Below, in pieces: positions 1 to 6,450 of a stretch of DNA of 17,961 nt. The DNA comes from Nitrospirales bacterium. GTDB lineage: Bacteria; Nitrospirota; Nitrospiria; Nitrospirales; UBA8639. Position 1 is the first letter of the stretch. Each line of letters starts with the position of its first letter. The position numbers were made by a program, and so were the translations under genes. Where the stretch lies: positions 1 to 17,961 of the forward strand of contig BQIY01000005.1 in the NCBI GenBank assembly GCA_021604265.1, in the 5' to 3' direction. The notes under the pieces were generated by a model. That model worked only from the letters and a program-made list of their open reading frames with translations. It searched no databases and was not told the DNA's origin.

Positions 1-28
1 TAGTATATAAATTTCGCTACAGTAGCCT

Positions 29-1012
29 ATGCCTAGACCAACCCGCATTGAATACGACCATGCGTATTATCATGTGATGAATCGGGGGCGACGGCGCTCC
101 ACCATCTTTCCCGCCCCACCGTACTACCAGGCCTTTCTCGAGACCCTAGGCGAGGCGCAGGAACGCTTCGGGCTCGTGATCCACGGTTACTGCTTGATGG
201 GCAATCATTACGATCTCCTTCTCCAGACTCCGCGTGGCAATCTTGGCCGCATCATGCGGCATATTAACGGTGTCTATACTCAACGGTATAATCGCTTGAA
301 ACGCACCGATGGGCCATTATTCCGCGGACGCTATAAGGCCATCTTGGTTGATGGAGATAACTATTTCCTCCGACTCTCCCGCTATATTCACCGTAATCCC
401 GTCGAGACGACTCCGCCGCTGGTCCGTAAGCTTGAGGCTTATCGCTGGTCCAGCTACCCCGCCTATATCAATCACACGAACAGTCCACGCTGGTTACAGC
501 GGGAATCTATCTACGAATTGTTGGGGCATCGGCAGAAATATCAAGGATATCGAACTTATGTAGAAGCTGGTGTCGATGACGAGATTAAGGACTTTTACCA
601 ACGAGGCCGGACTGCCGGTGTGCTGGGCGATGATGCCTTCCGGACTTGGGTGCGCGAAAACCACCTGCATGATGTGATGGATAAGGAGGTGGTGGCGCAG
701 GTTTTACCGCACGCCCTCTCCATAGACCGCATCATTCAACTGGTGGCAAAGTATTTCAAGGTGGCTCCCACGAGGCTAAGAGCCGTCGTCAAAGGCCCTC
801 AGAACGGGTTACTGGCCCGCAAGCTTGCAATGTATCTCTGTCAGCAGCTCGGGGGGCATCGCTTGAGGGACATCATGCAGGCCTTTGGTTTATCGAATGT
901 CGGATCGGTGAGTTTTATTACGACGCAGATACGAAAGCGCAGTCGTGAGTCCCAAGCATTCGAAAAAACTCTTCAGCAGCTCAAGCGCTATATCATAAAA
1001 CACGCAACCTGA
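29..1012 (+). CDS. REP-associated tyrosine transposase (RAYT)-like protein with DnaA-like C-terminal HTH, altered HUH motif
   Basis: A 327-residue protein. Residues 1-130 fit the Y1_Tnp/IS200-like fold: an N-terminal YDHAYYHVMNRG stretch, the strand MGNHYDLLLQT at about 57-67, and the RYIHRNPV segment with candidate catalytic Tyr119. Family members cleave and rejoin single-stranded DNA at REP hairpins. The metal-binding HUH motif normally reads H-x-H; here it is His60-Tyr61-Asp62, with codon GAT at 212-214 one base from a His codon, so nuclease activity may be lost or changed. Residues about 228-310 resemble the DnaA C-terminal helix-turn-helix found in a RAYT subclass. No clear Shine-Dalgarno precedes the ATG. 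CTGACCC straddles the stop codon (1009-1015), and its inverse GGGTCAG occurs at 1608-1614 beside a REP-like hairpin. The family call is solid; activity is doubtful. Confidence 0.85.
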   Translation: MPRPTRIEYDHAYYHVMNRGRRRSTIFPAPPYYQAFLETLGEAQERFGLVIHGYCLMGNHYDLLLQTPRGNLGRIMRHINGVYTQRYNRLKRTDGPLFRGRYKAILVDGDNYFLRLSRYIHRNPVETTPPLVRKLEAYRWSSYPAYINHTNSPRWLQRESIYELLGHRQKYQGYRTYVEAGVDDEIKDFYQRGRTAGVLGDDAFRTWVRENHLHDVMDKEVVAQVLPHALSIDRIIQLVAKYFKVAPTRLRAVVKGPQNGLLARKLAMYLCQQLGGHRLRDIMQAFGLSNVGSVSFITTQIRKRSRESQAFEKTLQQLKRYIIKHAT

Positions 1013-1046
1013 CCCATAAGATCTTTCACGCCTAAGTCAGAATTTT

Positions 1047-1066
1047 AAAAACAGTCTTGGTCTGTT
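1047..1066 (-). terminator. Weak possible terminator after the thioredoxin gene
   Basis: On the minus strand, AACAG and CTGTT arms (1062-1066 and 1050-1054) enclose a 7-nt loop and are followed by a run of T. It lies about 25 nt downstream of the thioredoxin stop. The stem is only 5 bp, so the call is tentative. Confidence 0.3.
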
Positions 1067-1088
1067 GTGGCTACTTCTCGTCTTTATT

Positions 1089-1430
1089 CTATAAGTCAGG
1101 TTCAGAGTTGAGCAGCCAGGGTTCTAGCTGCTGCATGAGTTCTTTCTTCTTTCCAATTCCGCCTATGTAGGTTTGAAATTCACCATTGACAAAGAGGGCA
1201 AGGGCCGGCAGTGACTGTATCTCAAGGTCTGCGGGTATGAGGTGGTTTTCTTGTACGTTCATTTTTCGAATAACTATGCGGTTGCCCAGCTCGCTTTGGA
1301 GGAGCTCCAGTTCATGGGACAGTGCGCGACAATGACTGCATGCAGGCTGCCAAAATTCAACCAGCACGGGTGTGGTGGCGGCTTGTACAAACTGATCGAA
1401 GCTTCGGTCTTCAAGTTCGGCAATCATCAC
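1089..1430 (-). CDS. Thioredoxin-fold protein with CSHC active site
   Basis: A 113-residue single-domain thioredoxin. The segment VLVEFWQPACSHCRAL places the redox motif Cys31-Ser-His-Cys34 where thioredoxin has WCGPC, and the cis-proline is Pro75 in SLPALALF. VNGEF and the C-terminal helix complete the fold. There is no signal peptide, so it is probably cytoplasmic and acts in thiol-disulfide exchange. CSHC in place of CGPC should shift the redox potential, and the residue before the first Cys is Ala rather than Trp. The longest frame starts at GTG (1428-1430) directly followed by ATG (1425-1427); neither has a clear Shine-Dalgarno, so the start is uncertain by one codon. It stands alone, with gaps on both sides. 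Confidence 0.88.
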   Translation of the reverse strand: MMIAELEDRSFDQFVQAATTPVLVEFWQPACSHCRALSHELELLQSELGNRIVIRKMNVQENHLIPADLEIQSLPALALFVNGEFQTYIGGIGKKKELMQQLEPWLLNSEPDL

Positions 1431-1951
1431 GTTTGACTATAGCAGATTGAGCTGGGCTCATGGCGGATCGTGTGCTGAGGTGTGAGTCTTAACGTCTTTG
1501 AAGGAGGACTGCTTGAGTCCCGAAGTCAGTGTTGAATCAAGTCGCGTTGGAAGGGATCTGACGAAGTGACGATTGATGATTTCCGGAATTCCGGTGATGC
1601 TGAAATAGGGTCAGATTAAATCTTGACATATTCACAAGGCCCCCACTTGTTGGTAGCTTCTTTCCTCTTGTCGTAACGATTCCTTGCCAATCTATTTCCT
1701 CCTTTTCATCCTGGACCTCCTTCATCGACATACAGGTTTTGCTTAGGTAACGAAGGACTGCCGACCCCTTGGGGGCGCTCAGAAAGTGTGTTCTTGTGTG
1801 TGGCTGCGTAAACGGTTCAGTTAAGCATGATTAGCGTTCGTTAGAGTTGTCCAAACTCAATCGGGACAGGAGCCGCCGCTATGTAGCGAGCGAGCTCTTA
1901 GCCTGTATTCTCTGAAATCATCAGTGATACCGCCGCAGGAATTGGTATGCG
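1431..1951. other. Gap between thioredoxin and peroxiredoxin-like genes
   Basis: No convincing gene. It contains a perfect 12-bp palindrome and a REP-like imperfect hairpin (annotated separately). A 64-codon minus-strand frame at 1537-1731 begins in a purine-rich stretch with several Shine-Dalgarno-like GGAGG sequences, but it reads through the REP-like hairpin and resembles nothing I know. The remainder (1735-1951) shows no feature. Confidence 0.5.
1583..1627. repeat. REP-like element: palindrome plus bulged hairpin near GGGTCAG
   Basis: CCGGAATTCCGG at 1583-1594 is a perfect 12-bp palindrome. Fourteen bases later GTCAGATTAAATCTTGAC (1610-1627) folds as GTCAGAT/ATCTTGAC with one bulged T, the small imperfect stem-loop shape of REP sequences mobilised by RAYTs. 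GGGTCAG (1608-1614) is the inverse of the CTGACCC that straddles the stop of the RAYT-like gene (1009-1015). Relatedness to that gene is inferred from the shared motif and proximity. Confidence 0.45.
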
Positions 1952-2497
1952 TCATGTTGATATGTGTACGGCTGCATGAGTCTCAAGATTTTCAACGTTC
2001 GGTTGTATGAATGGTATAGGATTCTTTAATTCTTGCGACGGAGGTTGAAGGTGATGAGAGATATGATGTTCCGTAATTTCCAGCACCTTCAACAACCCTT
2101 TGATGTTTAAGTTATGGACTAGTCGAAATGCTAATCGATGGTCTTCAGTAAAAAATAAGGTTTCGCATCGTTCTGATGCAAGATTATGGGAGAGGCCAAG
2201 GGATCGGCTCAACCGGCCTAATGGATCGGTGAGCAACGGAAGGCTAAAGTTTGAAGAGGGGAGAGTCCAAGGTAAGTCATAGTGCATATACCGTGAGACC
2301 AGTGTCGCGAGAGATGTATGGCGGTTGTGGAATTCCGTAACATGGGTTTCAAGCAGCCATGCTTGCGATGCGGTGAGAGAGGGTGTGCAGCAGAGAACTA
2401 GCGGTTGAGAGGTGGAGTGAATGAGCGAGGAAAACGTAAGCGTGCCTTTGGTGAAGGTGGGAACGCGCCAAGCGGGAATGGATGAGCCAATTTTCAT
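1952..2497 (-). CDS. Peroxiredoxin-fold (AhpC/Tpx-like) protein lacking the peroxidatic cysteine
   Basis: The ATG at 2495-2497 is chosen because GGAGGA lies 8 nt upstream; a longer frame to 2599 has no such site. The product is 181 residues. MKIGSSIPAW, LPLLTDPLGRLSRSLGL, the Arg110-containing SERCETLFF strand and FRLVHNLNIKGLLKVLEI follow the AhpC/Tpx order. The active-site loop, PSLxTxxC in Tpx or PxxxTxxC in AhpC, reads CCTPSLTASQAW, so the position expected to hold the peroxidatic Cys (about residue 46) is Ala. Cys36, Cys37 and Cys111 remain. It is therefore unlikely to be a standard peroxidase and may be a structural, sensing or thiol-relay protein. The tail after residue 145 is hydrophilic and unlike the family. 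It is transcribed divergently from bacterioferritin across a region with Fur-like boxes, which suggests iron or redox control. Confidence 0.7.
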   Translation of the reverse strand: MKIGSSIPAWRVPTFTKGTLTFSSLIHSTSQPLVLCCTPSLTASQAWLLETHVTEFHNRHTSLATLVSRYMHYDLPWTLPSSNFSLPLLTDPLGRLSRSLGLSHNLASERCETLFFTEDHRLAFRLVHNLNIKGLLKVLEITEHHISHHLQPPSQELKNPIPFIQPNVENLETHAAVHIST

Positions 2498-2790
2498 GGT
2501 GAATATCCTCCAATGGTATAAGTGGCCAAATAAAAGCTCTATCGATGTTGAGGGTCGTCGTACACGTGTTGATGAATGTTCATGGTGTTTGAATTTCATG
2601 AAGTCCGAGTTGCATGGCTGGTATGTAGAGTGTCGCCAAGAGAGGGGAAGGCCAAGAGACGGTGGGGAGGAGTGTACCGGATCGTCGATGCGTCTCCTGG
2701 CCAGGAAAAGAAAATTTCCAATCCCCTGTGGAGGAGGTGTGGTTTATGGTGGCAACGGGTAATCATTTACGGATCTCTTTATATGAATAT

Positions 2791-2809
2791 GATAACGATT
2801 TTCAATATC
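2791..2809. promoter_or_regulatory. Fur-box-like operator
   Basis: GATAACGATTTTCAATATC matches the 19-bp Fur consensus GATAATGATAATCATTATC at 15 of 19 positions by direct comparison. It lies about 295 nt upstream of the peroxiredoxin-like start and 290 nt upstream of bfr, in an AT-rich stretch where chance matches are more frequent. Confidence 0.55.
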
Positions 2810-2933
2810 ATAATATGGTGAGATTGGCTTGTCAAGCGGTGCCGAGATAGAATGGGTGCTGATTGTGCGAACGCGTATGGGGTGTAATACCTAAATATAT
2901 GAAATGATTGTGAGAAATTATCTCATCGAAGAT

Positions 2934-2952
2934 GATAATGAATATCAATTTT
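2934..2952. promoter_or_regulatory. Fur-box-like operator upstream of the bfr promoter
   Basis: GATAATGAATATCAATTTT matches the Fur consensus at 14 of 19 positions, including the intact first half GATAATGA. It ends 25 nt before the predicted -35 of the bfr promoter. A site upstream of the -35 would suit activation or indirect control as well as repression, since bacterioferritin is usually induced when iron is plentiful. Confidence 0.5.
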
Positions 2953-2977
2953 AGTTATTTTCACCTAGGATTTTATA

Positions 2978-3006
2978 TTGACTTTTTTGTAAGATTATCC
3001 GATAAT
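2978..3006 (+). promoter_or_regulatory. Sigma-70 promoter of bfr with inverted repeat over the -10
   Basis: TTGACT (2978-2983) and GATAAT (3001-3006) are separated by exactly 17 nt, a near-consensus promoter pointing at bfr. The -10 is also the right arm of a perfect ATTATC-C-GATAAT inverted repeat (2994-3006), placed where a bound repressor would block RNA polymerase. Confidence 0.7.
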
Positions 3007-3097
3007 AGATCTGTATACATAATATTCTTATATGGAGAATGAAAAATATTAAAATCGATCTTGTCATTTATGTGTTTGAATGAAAGGAGGCCGGATT

Positions 3098-3574
3098 ATG
3101 AAGGGCAAAAAAGGTGTTGTTGATCTATTAAACAAAATTTTGACTGAAGAGCTGACCGTTATTAATCAGTATTTTCTCCACGCGAGAATGTGTGAGAACT
3201 GGGGGTTTGAACGTCTAGAACAGAAAGTCAAAGAGCGAAGTTTTGGTGAAATGAAGGATGCCGATGAGATCATCCGGCATATTCTCTTTTTAGAAGGGTT
3301 GCCGAATGTGCAGCGTTTGGGAAAAGTCACGATTGGCGAGACGGTTCCCGAGCAGCTCAAGCTTGACCTCCAAAAAGAAAAAGACATGGTTAAGTTGCTG
3401 ACGGAGAGCATTGAACACTGTGTGAAAGTTGGTGATTACAACACGCGTCAGAAGCTTGAGGACATGGTCAAAGATGAGGAAGAGCACATTGATTGGATTG
3501 AAACTCAACTCGAAACGATTAAGCAGGTCGGGCTTGAAAACTACTTGAGTGAACAAATGCATAAAGAAGGCTAA
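3098..3574 (+). CDS. bfr: Bacterioferritin with heme Met52 but ferroxidase His54 replaced by Asp
   Basis: Bacterioferritin forms a 24-subunit cytoplasmic shell that stores iron, with heme between subunit pairs. The ATG at 3098 has AAAGGAGG 7 nt upstream and gives 158 residues, the normal family length; an in-frame ATG at 3080 lies before that ribosome site. The protein aligns along its whole length with E. coli Bfr from memory (INQYFLHARM, ILFLEGLPN, IGE, DEEEHIDWIETQL, GLENYLSEQM). Ferroxidase ligands Glu18, Glu51, Glu94, Glu127 and His130 and the axial heme ligand Met52 are present, but the position of ferroxidase ligand His54 is Asp (EMKDADE). That suggests altered iron oxidation, or a heme-carrying subunit partnered by a ferroxidase-competent paralogue elsewhere. 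It is monocistronic, with its own promoter and terminator. Confidence 0.95.
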   Translation: MKGKKGVVDLLNKILTEELTVINQYFLHARMCENWGFERLEQKVKERSFGEMKDADEIIRHILFLEGLPNVQRLGKVTIGETVPEQLKLDLQKEKDMVKLLTESIEHCVKVGDYNTRQKLEDMVKDEEEHIDWIETQLETIKQVGLENYLSEQMHKEG

Positions 3575-3620
3575 CACAGTCTTCACATATTTGAGCTGCT
3601 TGCTCGCAGTATGCGAGTGA

Positions 3621-3652
3621 AAAAGGGGAAATGCTTTCGCGTTTCCCCTTTT
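3621..3652 (+). terminator. Bidirectional rho-independent terminator after bfr
   Basis: GGGGAAA (3625-3631) pairs with TTTCCCC (3642-3648), with an inner GC-TTTC-GC extension and a run of T after it. Flanking A and T runs extend the stem, so on the minus strand the same hairpin is followed by five T and can also end the PIN-TRAM/zinc-ribbon transcript 27 nt past its last stop. Confidence 0.9.
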
Positions 3653-3678
3653 TTGTGTCTACAACAAACGGGCAAATT

Positions 3679-3837
3679 CTATTTAGGGTAGGTGAGCGGA
3701 CGTGAGGATGTTTGATGTCTGGTATCTCGAGACCATGCCTGAGACGTAATAGCCATTCGACAGACGGTACATTTCCAGTAGGCTCCAGTTGGGGCGAGGC
3801 TTTCTTTTCCGCAGCGGGGGCAATGTTGAATGATCAT
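3679..3837 (-). CDS. Small zinc-ribbon protein overlapping the PIN-TRAM stop codon
   Basis: A 52-residue protein beginning MIIQHCPRCGKESL. Cys6-x2-Cys9 and Cys23-x2-Cys26 (CPRC and CTVC, 13 residues apart) make a classic zinc ribbon with a Tyr-Trp-Lys turn before the second knuckle. The ATG (3835-3837) overlaps the TGA of the upstream PIN-TRAM gene as ATGA, and AAAGGA lies 9 nt upstream, so translation is probably coupled. The last 20 residues are polar and basic, with no recognised motif. Zinc ribbons of this size often bind nucleic acid or partner proteins; an accessory role to the PIN-TRAM protein is inferred from the coupling. The bidirectional terminator lies just downstream. The gene is short enough to be easily missed. 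Confidence 0.75.
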   Translation of the reverse strand: MIIQHCPRCGKESLAPTGAYWKCTVCRMAITSQAWSRDTRHQTSSRPLTYPK

Positions 3838-5087
3838 GTATACGATTCCTTTCTTGTTCCTCCTGAACCCACGAGTGAATGATGTGAATACTCATCGGAA
3901 TCTGGTTTTAGCGGTGTACTCTGGTGTGAGTTCAAACTTTTCGCTTGTTCATACTCGAGTCGTACAGCGAAGAGAATCCGTCCGGTATGCGTCTGCATAA
4001 ATTTTGTGATCACAATGTCGACGGTCTTTTGTACATACGCCCGTGCTTGATCCACGACCACCATCGTCCCATCGTCAAGATGGGCGACGCCTTGTCCGTC
4101 TAAGTCTCCTTCCTTATTGATATAGACTCGTATCGTGTCGCCAGGTAAGACTGGAGGTTTGAGTTGGTAGGAGAGGCGATTGACGTTGAGGGTGTGGACG
4201 CCTTGAAGCACTGCCACTTTGGAGAGGTTCCAGTCATTCGTAACAATTTTCCCTTGAACCTGTTGGGCGAGTTTGATTAGTTTGTGATCAACTTCCGGAA
4301 TGTCGGCGAAATCTTGGTCTGTCACCTGAACCTCAATGTCGGAGACGGTTTGCAGGCGATGTAAAATCTCTAGTCCTCGCTTGCCTCGTGCGCGTTTCCA
4401 TGCTTGAGAAGAATCGGCGACAGAATGTAATTCAAGAAGGACGAAGCGCGGAATGAGGACTGGTCCTTCCAGAAATCCAGTTTCATAAAGATCGAGAATT
4501 CGTCCGTCAATGATGGTGCTTGTATCAAGAATTTTGAATGGAAGTGTGCGCTGTTCTCTGAGAGGCCAAAGTTCGCGGATGAGGCCTGGTGCGTCTTCCT
4601 GTGTCCGGCTCCTGAGAGCGTAGGTCAAGTAAGGACATGCAAGCAAACTTGCGAGGGCCATGAACGATACAAGAGTCGATGATGCTGGAAATAGGAGAGT
4701 CGTAATCCAGGTGAATATTGAGGCCAGCACCATTCCAATCCCAACACTTTGCGCTACATGAATAATACGAGAGGCCGGGGAGCGTAATGTCAGATACTCA
4801 ATCGTGATAATGCCCAGGCCAAGCATGCTTCCAGCAAATCCCCACCATAGTGCGATAGGCCAGCTATGCGGGTGATTCTGCCAGCCCAAGACGCTTCCAA
4901 GCAGAAATCCAAGGAGGACAAATGATAGGAAAAGAGATGGCGACTGTTGGAGAAACATTCGAAACAGCAGATGGTTTTGGGGCGTTTCAGATGGCGGTAT
5001 GCCAATGGGGTCTTCATGGAGGTTGGACGAGGGGGGAGCGAACGGCTGTCTGGTTTGTGGACTTTTATGAATTGGCGCTGTGTTCAT
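3834..5087 (-). CDS. Membrane-anchored PIN-TRAM domain protein (YacL-like putative ribonuclease)
   Basis: 417 residues. A polar N-terminus (1-48) precedes four hydrophobic segments at about 50-69, 77-99, 108-133 and 137-158. A PIN domain (about 184-305) follows, starting KILDTSTIIDGR, with acidic candidates Asp188, Glu219, Asp267 and Asp285 that would bind the metal. A TRAM domain (about 311-380, LPGDTIRVYINKEG...GQGVAHLDDGTMVVV) probably binds RNA. This is the architecture of the YacL/PilT-N-TRAM family, thought to act as membrane-tethered RNases; the substrate is unknown. The ATG has GAGAGGA 8 nt upstream. It is followed without a gap by a zinc-ribbon gene (ATGA overlap) and preceded by another zinc-ribbon gene 69 nt upstream. 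There is no adjacent antitoxin, so this is not a typical VapC module. Confidence 0.88.
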   Translation of the reverse strand: MNTAPIHKSPQTRQPFAPPSSNLHEDPIGIPPSETPQNHLLFRMFLQQSPSLFLSFVLLGFLLGSVLGWQNHPHSWPIALWWGFAGSMLGLGIITIEYLTLRSPASRIIHVAQSVGIGMVLASIFTWITTLLFPASSTLVSFMALASLLACPYLTYALRSRTQEDAPGLIRELWPLREQRTLPFKILDTSTIIDGRILDLYETGFLEGPVLIPRFVLLELHSVADSSQAWKRARGKRGLEILHRLQTVSDIEVQVTDQDFADIPEVDHKLIKLAQQVQGKIVTNDWNLSKVAVLQGVHTLNVNRLSYQLKPPVLPGDTIRVYINKEGDLDGQGVAHLDDGTMVVVDQARAYVQKTVDIVITKFMQTHTGRILFAVRLEYEQAKSLNSHQSTPLKPDSDEYSHHSLVGSGGTRKESYT

Positions 5088-5156
5088 GGTCTGAGTCCTC
5101 TCTGCTGGACGGTTTTTCGTCTGTCCCGATGGGGGCGGTGATTGAGTCTTAAGGGC

Positions 5157-5369
5157 TTATCGTTCCGTTGAGTTGAATGATCCGGGATTCAATGGGAACG
5201 TCCAGTTTCGTTTACATCGTGGGCACCGGACTTCAATGGCTGTCCTATCAGCCGATAATCTGGCCAGTAAGCGGCCGCAGGTACACCGGATATCGGAGGT
5301 GGTTCTATGGTCTACGGTATCACCCGATTCTAATACCCGGGATTGTTCTGGTTGTGTTTTATGATTCAT
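5157..5369 (-). CDS. Small Com-like zinc-ribbon protein
   Basis: 70 residues from ATG 5367-5369; a TTG start at 5384 would add five residues and neither start has a clear Shine-Dalgarno. The segment IRCTCGRLLARL...AIEVRCPRCKRNW resembles the Com family of Mu-like phages (IRCxxCxKLL...IEVKCPRCK), a small zinc-binding translational regulator. The first knuckle is Cys29-x-Cys31 rather than the usual C-x2-C; the second is Cys49-x2-Cys52. The first 24 residues are polar. It is 69 nt upstream of the PIN-TRAM gene and probably in its transcript. There are no phage genes nearby, so a domesticated or general RNA-binding role is more likely than phage function, but this is inference. Confidence 0.65.
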   Translation of the reverse strand: MNHKTQPEQSRVLESGDTVDHRTTSDIRCTCGRLLARLSADRTAIEVRCPRCKRNWTFPLNPGSFNSTER

Positions 5370-5965
5370 CGATATTGTTAGCAATTTTCTTGTCTATTTA
5401 CATTTTCTCAACGTTATGGTTCTGATCAACGTTGAGTTTTCCTGGCCTGATTAACATGTCAAAATGTCGGGAATATATATTCATTGTTCTACCTGTCCTA
5501 ATAGCATCAGCCAGCGTTTATCCCTTTGCGTTTACTCGTTGTTTTTTACATAAAGTACGGTCTGGACCGGCGAGTGAGAAGGTACGGCCCGGGGTGATTC
5601 AACAGAAAGGAAGTAGTGTTGCATATAGTGTAAAACCATTGGATCAATGCCTGGAACGTCAAGGTGCTTGAGGACATTGTTGATGGTCGTGAGACAGCAT
5701 ACTGGAAGTTTTGCGTCTCGAAACGGGTAGAGTTCATAGAAATTTCACGTTAAACGAGAAGGCGTTAAGACCGACATCTTCCAGACTGGGTGCCATAATT
5801 GTAAGTGCATGCACTCGTTGTGTGTGGCGTATGCGTGAGAGGTGTTGTGTCGTGAAAACATCCTGATTTCCCACCGGTCGATCCGTCCCATGCGTGTTCG
5901 TTCACGCGGATCATGAAGGGGAGGCGGCCAGTGTGAAGAAATATCTTCAAGGAGAGGCTGCATGA
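5370..5965. other. Long gap without a confident gene
   Basis: Short frames occur on both strands, but none has a recognisable domain. On the plus strand, ATG at 5456 opens a 71-codon frame with a hydrophobic start (YIFIVLPVLIASASVYPF). It ends at 5671, while an overlapping frame (5634-5753) continues with protein-like composition. This could be a small exported gene broken by a frameshift. I see no repeats, tRNA or terminator. Confidence 0.4.
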
Positions 5966-6331
5966 TCAAACAGCTCCCAACATGGTGAGGTTGGTTGACG
6001 AAGAAACGACAGTGGGGTTCGCGTGTGTTCGGCGCAGAGCGGGACGGATGCTTTTTTCTTGAGGATGGCGAAATTCAGTTTGCGCAGAGAAGAGCGAATG
6101 AATGATAGTCCCGGTACAGCCGCGTTGCTGAAGTTTGCGGAGAATATTCGAGAGGAGCGTCAGGCCTGCCTTGTCGATCATTGTGACGTGTTTCAGGCTC
6201 ACGTAAAAATTTCGAAAGCCCATGCGATACGCCCGTCGGGCAGTGAAGGAAAACTCCTGGGCCGTTTCAGCATCAAACGCCCCGTGAATGTTAATTGTGA
6301 TGGTGTTGTGATCGAGCCGTTCAGATATCAT
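5966..6331 (-). CDS. STAS-domain protein (anti-sigma-factor-antagonist type) lacking the phospho-acceptor serine
   Basis: 121 residues. About 1-75 match the STAS fold: TITINIHGAFDAETAQEF, then FRNFYVSLKHVTMIDKAGLTLLSNILRKLQQRG. STAS proteins bind anti-sigma factors or serve as partner-switch modules. In SpoIIAA-like members the loop is DSSGLG, with a phosphorylated Ser; here it is Asp53-Lys54-Ala55-Gly56-Leu57, so phosphorylation control is probably absent. After residue 75 the sequence no longer looks like a STAS C-terminus and is rich in Arg, Pro and Thr. The ATG has AAAGGGG about 7 nt upstream. It lies 119 nt downstream of the secreted PepSY gene on the same strand; no kinase or anti-sigma partner is present in the window. 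Confidence 0.7.
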   Translation of the reverse strand: MISERLDHNTITINIHGAFDAETAQEFSFTARRAYRMGFRNFYVSLKHVTMIDKAGLTLLSNILRKLQQRGCTGTIIHSLFSAQTEFRHPQEKSIRPALRRTHANPTVVSSSTNLTMLGAV

Positions 6332-6450
6332 CTGGATCCCCTTTCTTGGAAGATCGACTTGAGCGCCTTATGGCTGGTGTTGTCTCCATTCATGCCGAAA
6401 TTGTTGTCTGTTCGTCCTGAAGAGTTCGTGATTTCAAGGGTGAGCGTGTC

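Larger units (their letters stand above)
2498..3097. other. Divergent regulatory region between peroxiredoxin-like gene and bfr
   Basis: About 600 nt without a credible gene, strikingly AT-rich from about 2770 on. It holds two Fur-like boxes, the bfr promoter and an inverted repeat over its -10, each listed separately. A 34-codon plus-strand frame at 2746-2850 has a GGAGG upstream but runs through a Fur-like box and is not called. Confidence 0.6.

Noticed and set aside
1537..1731. Minus-strand 64-codon frame
   Set aside because: It reads through the REP-like hairpin and palindrome, and no family is recognised; possibly a gene fragment cut by the repeat, but not supportable.
2746..2850. Plus-strand 34-codon frame with GGAGGAGG upstream
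   Set aside because: It runs through the best Fur-like box and has no recognisable sequence.
3834..5087. PIN domain as the toxin of a VapBC toxin-antitoxin pair
   Set aside because: The protein has four membrane segments and a TRAM domain, is about three times VapC length, and its small neighbours are zinc ribbons rather than antitoxin folds.
5456..5476. ATGTCAAAATGTCGGGAA resembles an AraC-type half-site
   Set aside because: Only about 11 of 18 positions match, there is no clear second unit at 21 bp, and it is not upstream of an uptake gene.
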